13,008 nucleotides of DNA from an uncultured Rubrivivax sp. (GTDB lineage: Bacteria > Pseudomonadota > Gammaproteobacteria > Burkholderiales > Burkholderiaceae_C): the NCBI GenBank assembly GCA_937975735.1, contig CALJUI010000065.1, forward strand, positions 1 through 13,008. The letters run 5' to 3'. The notes under the pieces are model-generated. The model had not been told where the DNA came from. It did not search any database and saw only the letters and a list, made by a program, of their open reading frames with translations. This document shows, in pieces, positions 12,648 through 13,008 of this stretch. A program made the translations under genes and the position numbers. Each line of letters begins with the position of its first letter. Positions within the stretch are counted from its first letter, which is position 1.

Positions 12648-13008
12648 CATCGCCTTGAAAAGGTGCACGTAGGCCCGGCTGACCGGGAGTTCGCGGTCGT
12701 GACCGTTCAGTCGCACGAACAGCCGGCTGGCCTCGTCGCGCCGGGTGCCGGCCAGGTGCCGCAGGTTGACGATCGTCGAGCGGTGCACCTGGACGAACTG
12801 CTCGGGGTCCAGTCGGGCGGCGAGCTCGGCGATCGGCGTGCGGATCAGGTGCTCGGCATCGCGCGTCTGCACGCAGGTGTACTTGTCGTCGGCGCGGAAG
12901 AACAGCACGTCGTCGACCGCGACCTGGTGCGTCAGCTCGCCGCTGCTGGCGCGCACCCAGCGCAGCCGCTCGCCCGGGGTCGCCGGCAGCAGGCGGCGCA
13001 ATGCCGCG
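12645..13008 (-). CDS. LytTR-type response regulator, N-terminus cut by window end
   Basis: The last 120 or so residues of a DNA-binding regulator; the frame is open to the window end, so the start and the expected receiver domain lie outside. The LytTR domain is clear: DDVLFFRADDKYTCVQTRDAEHLIRTPIAELAARL, then the hallmark FVQVHRSTIVNLRHL, and RLNGHDRELPVSRAYVHLFKAM at the end. LytTR domains bind direct repeats through beta strands and often control motility, alginate or other surface traits (AlgR/LytR/AgrA). An in-frame TTG at 13001 is not a credible start because it falls inside the linker. The small membrane-protein gene follows after nine bases. The last 90 bases are duplicated at 12062-12153. 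Confidence 0.9.
   Translation of the reverse strand, partial: AALRRLLPATPGERLRWVRASSGELTHQVAVDDVLFFRADDKYTCVQTRDAEHLIRTPIAELAARLDPEQFVQVHRSTIVNLRHLAGTRRDEASRLFVRLNGHDRELPVSRAYVHLFKAM

Noticed and set aside
1..13008. CRISPR arrays, tRNA or rRNA genes, riboswitches, insertion sequences, phage attachment sites
   Set aside because: No regularly spaced repeats, cloverleaf-like sequences, rRNA motifs, transposase genes or terminal inverted repeats were seen on either strand.

Overview
The window comes from a very GC-rich genome (roughly 70% by eye) with dense, strongly GC-biased third codon positions. Gene content points to a nitrate-respiring or denitrifying betaproteobacterium of the Burkholderiales (Rubrivivax/Leptothrix/Methylibium-like). 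That assignment is an inference from gene types and style; I could not run a search. Nearly all genes lie on the minus strand. Only two small genes, at 3559-4380, read on the plus strand.

Region by region. (1) 1-2370, minus: two tandem nitrate/nitrite major facilitator transporters, narK1-type then narK2-type, the second cut by the window start. They probably lead into narGHJI outside the window. (2) 2534-3463, minus: a fold-type IV aminotransferase-like gene with an altered active site. (3) 3559-4380, plus: a 99-residue mini flagellar-rod-like protein and a divergent inorganic pyrophosphatase. (4) 4381-4704, minus: a small predicted exported protein, convergent with the pyrophosphatase with no gap. 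(5) 4809-7369, minus: narX-narL, the nitrate/nitrite two-component system that presumably controls region 1. (6) 7424-10247, minus: an overlapping three-gene operon for alkylated-DNA repair, made of an Ada(N-terminal)-AlkA fusion, an O6-methylguanine methyltransferase and an EamA-family exporter. (7) 10320-11972, minus: a methyl-accepting chemotaxis protein. (8) 11973-12308: no intact gene, but a decayed copy of the 3' end of the neighbouring LytTR gene. (9) 12309-13008, minus: a small membrane protein and the C-terminal part of a LytTR-type response regulator, cut by the window end.

Regulation. FNR/ANR-like boxes lie upstream of narK1 and of narX, each overlapping the stop codon of the preceding gene. 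This suggests that oxygen limitation switches on both the transporters and their sensor. An Ada-box-like sequence lies upstream of the repair operon. The most striking pattern is that five gene starts have a -10-like TANNNT hexamer exactly 6 nt before the start codon, and a sixth has one 7 nt before, with no Shine-Dalgarno sequence. This implies widespread leaderless transcription, side by side with ordinary Shine-Dalgarno starts at narK1, narK2, the chemotaxis gene and the small exported protein.

I did not see a clearly new multigene system. The most unusual items are the leaderless-start pattern, the LytTR 3'-end duplication, and the aminotransferase and pyrophosphatase with non-canonical active-site residues.
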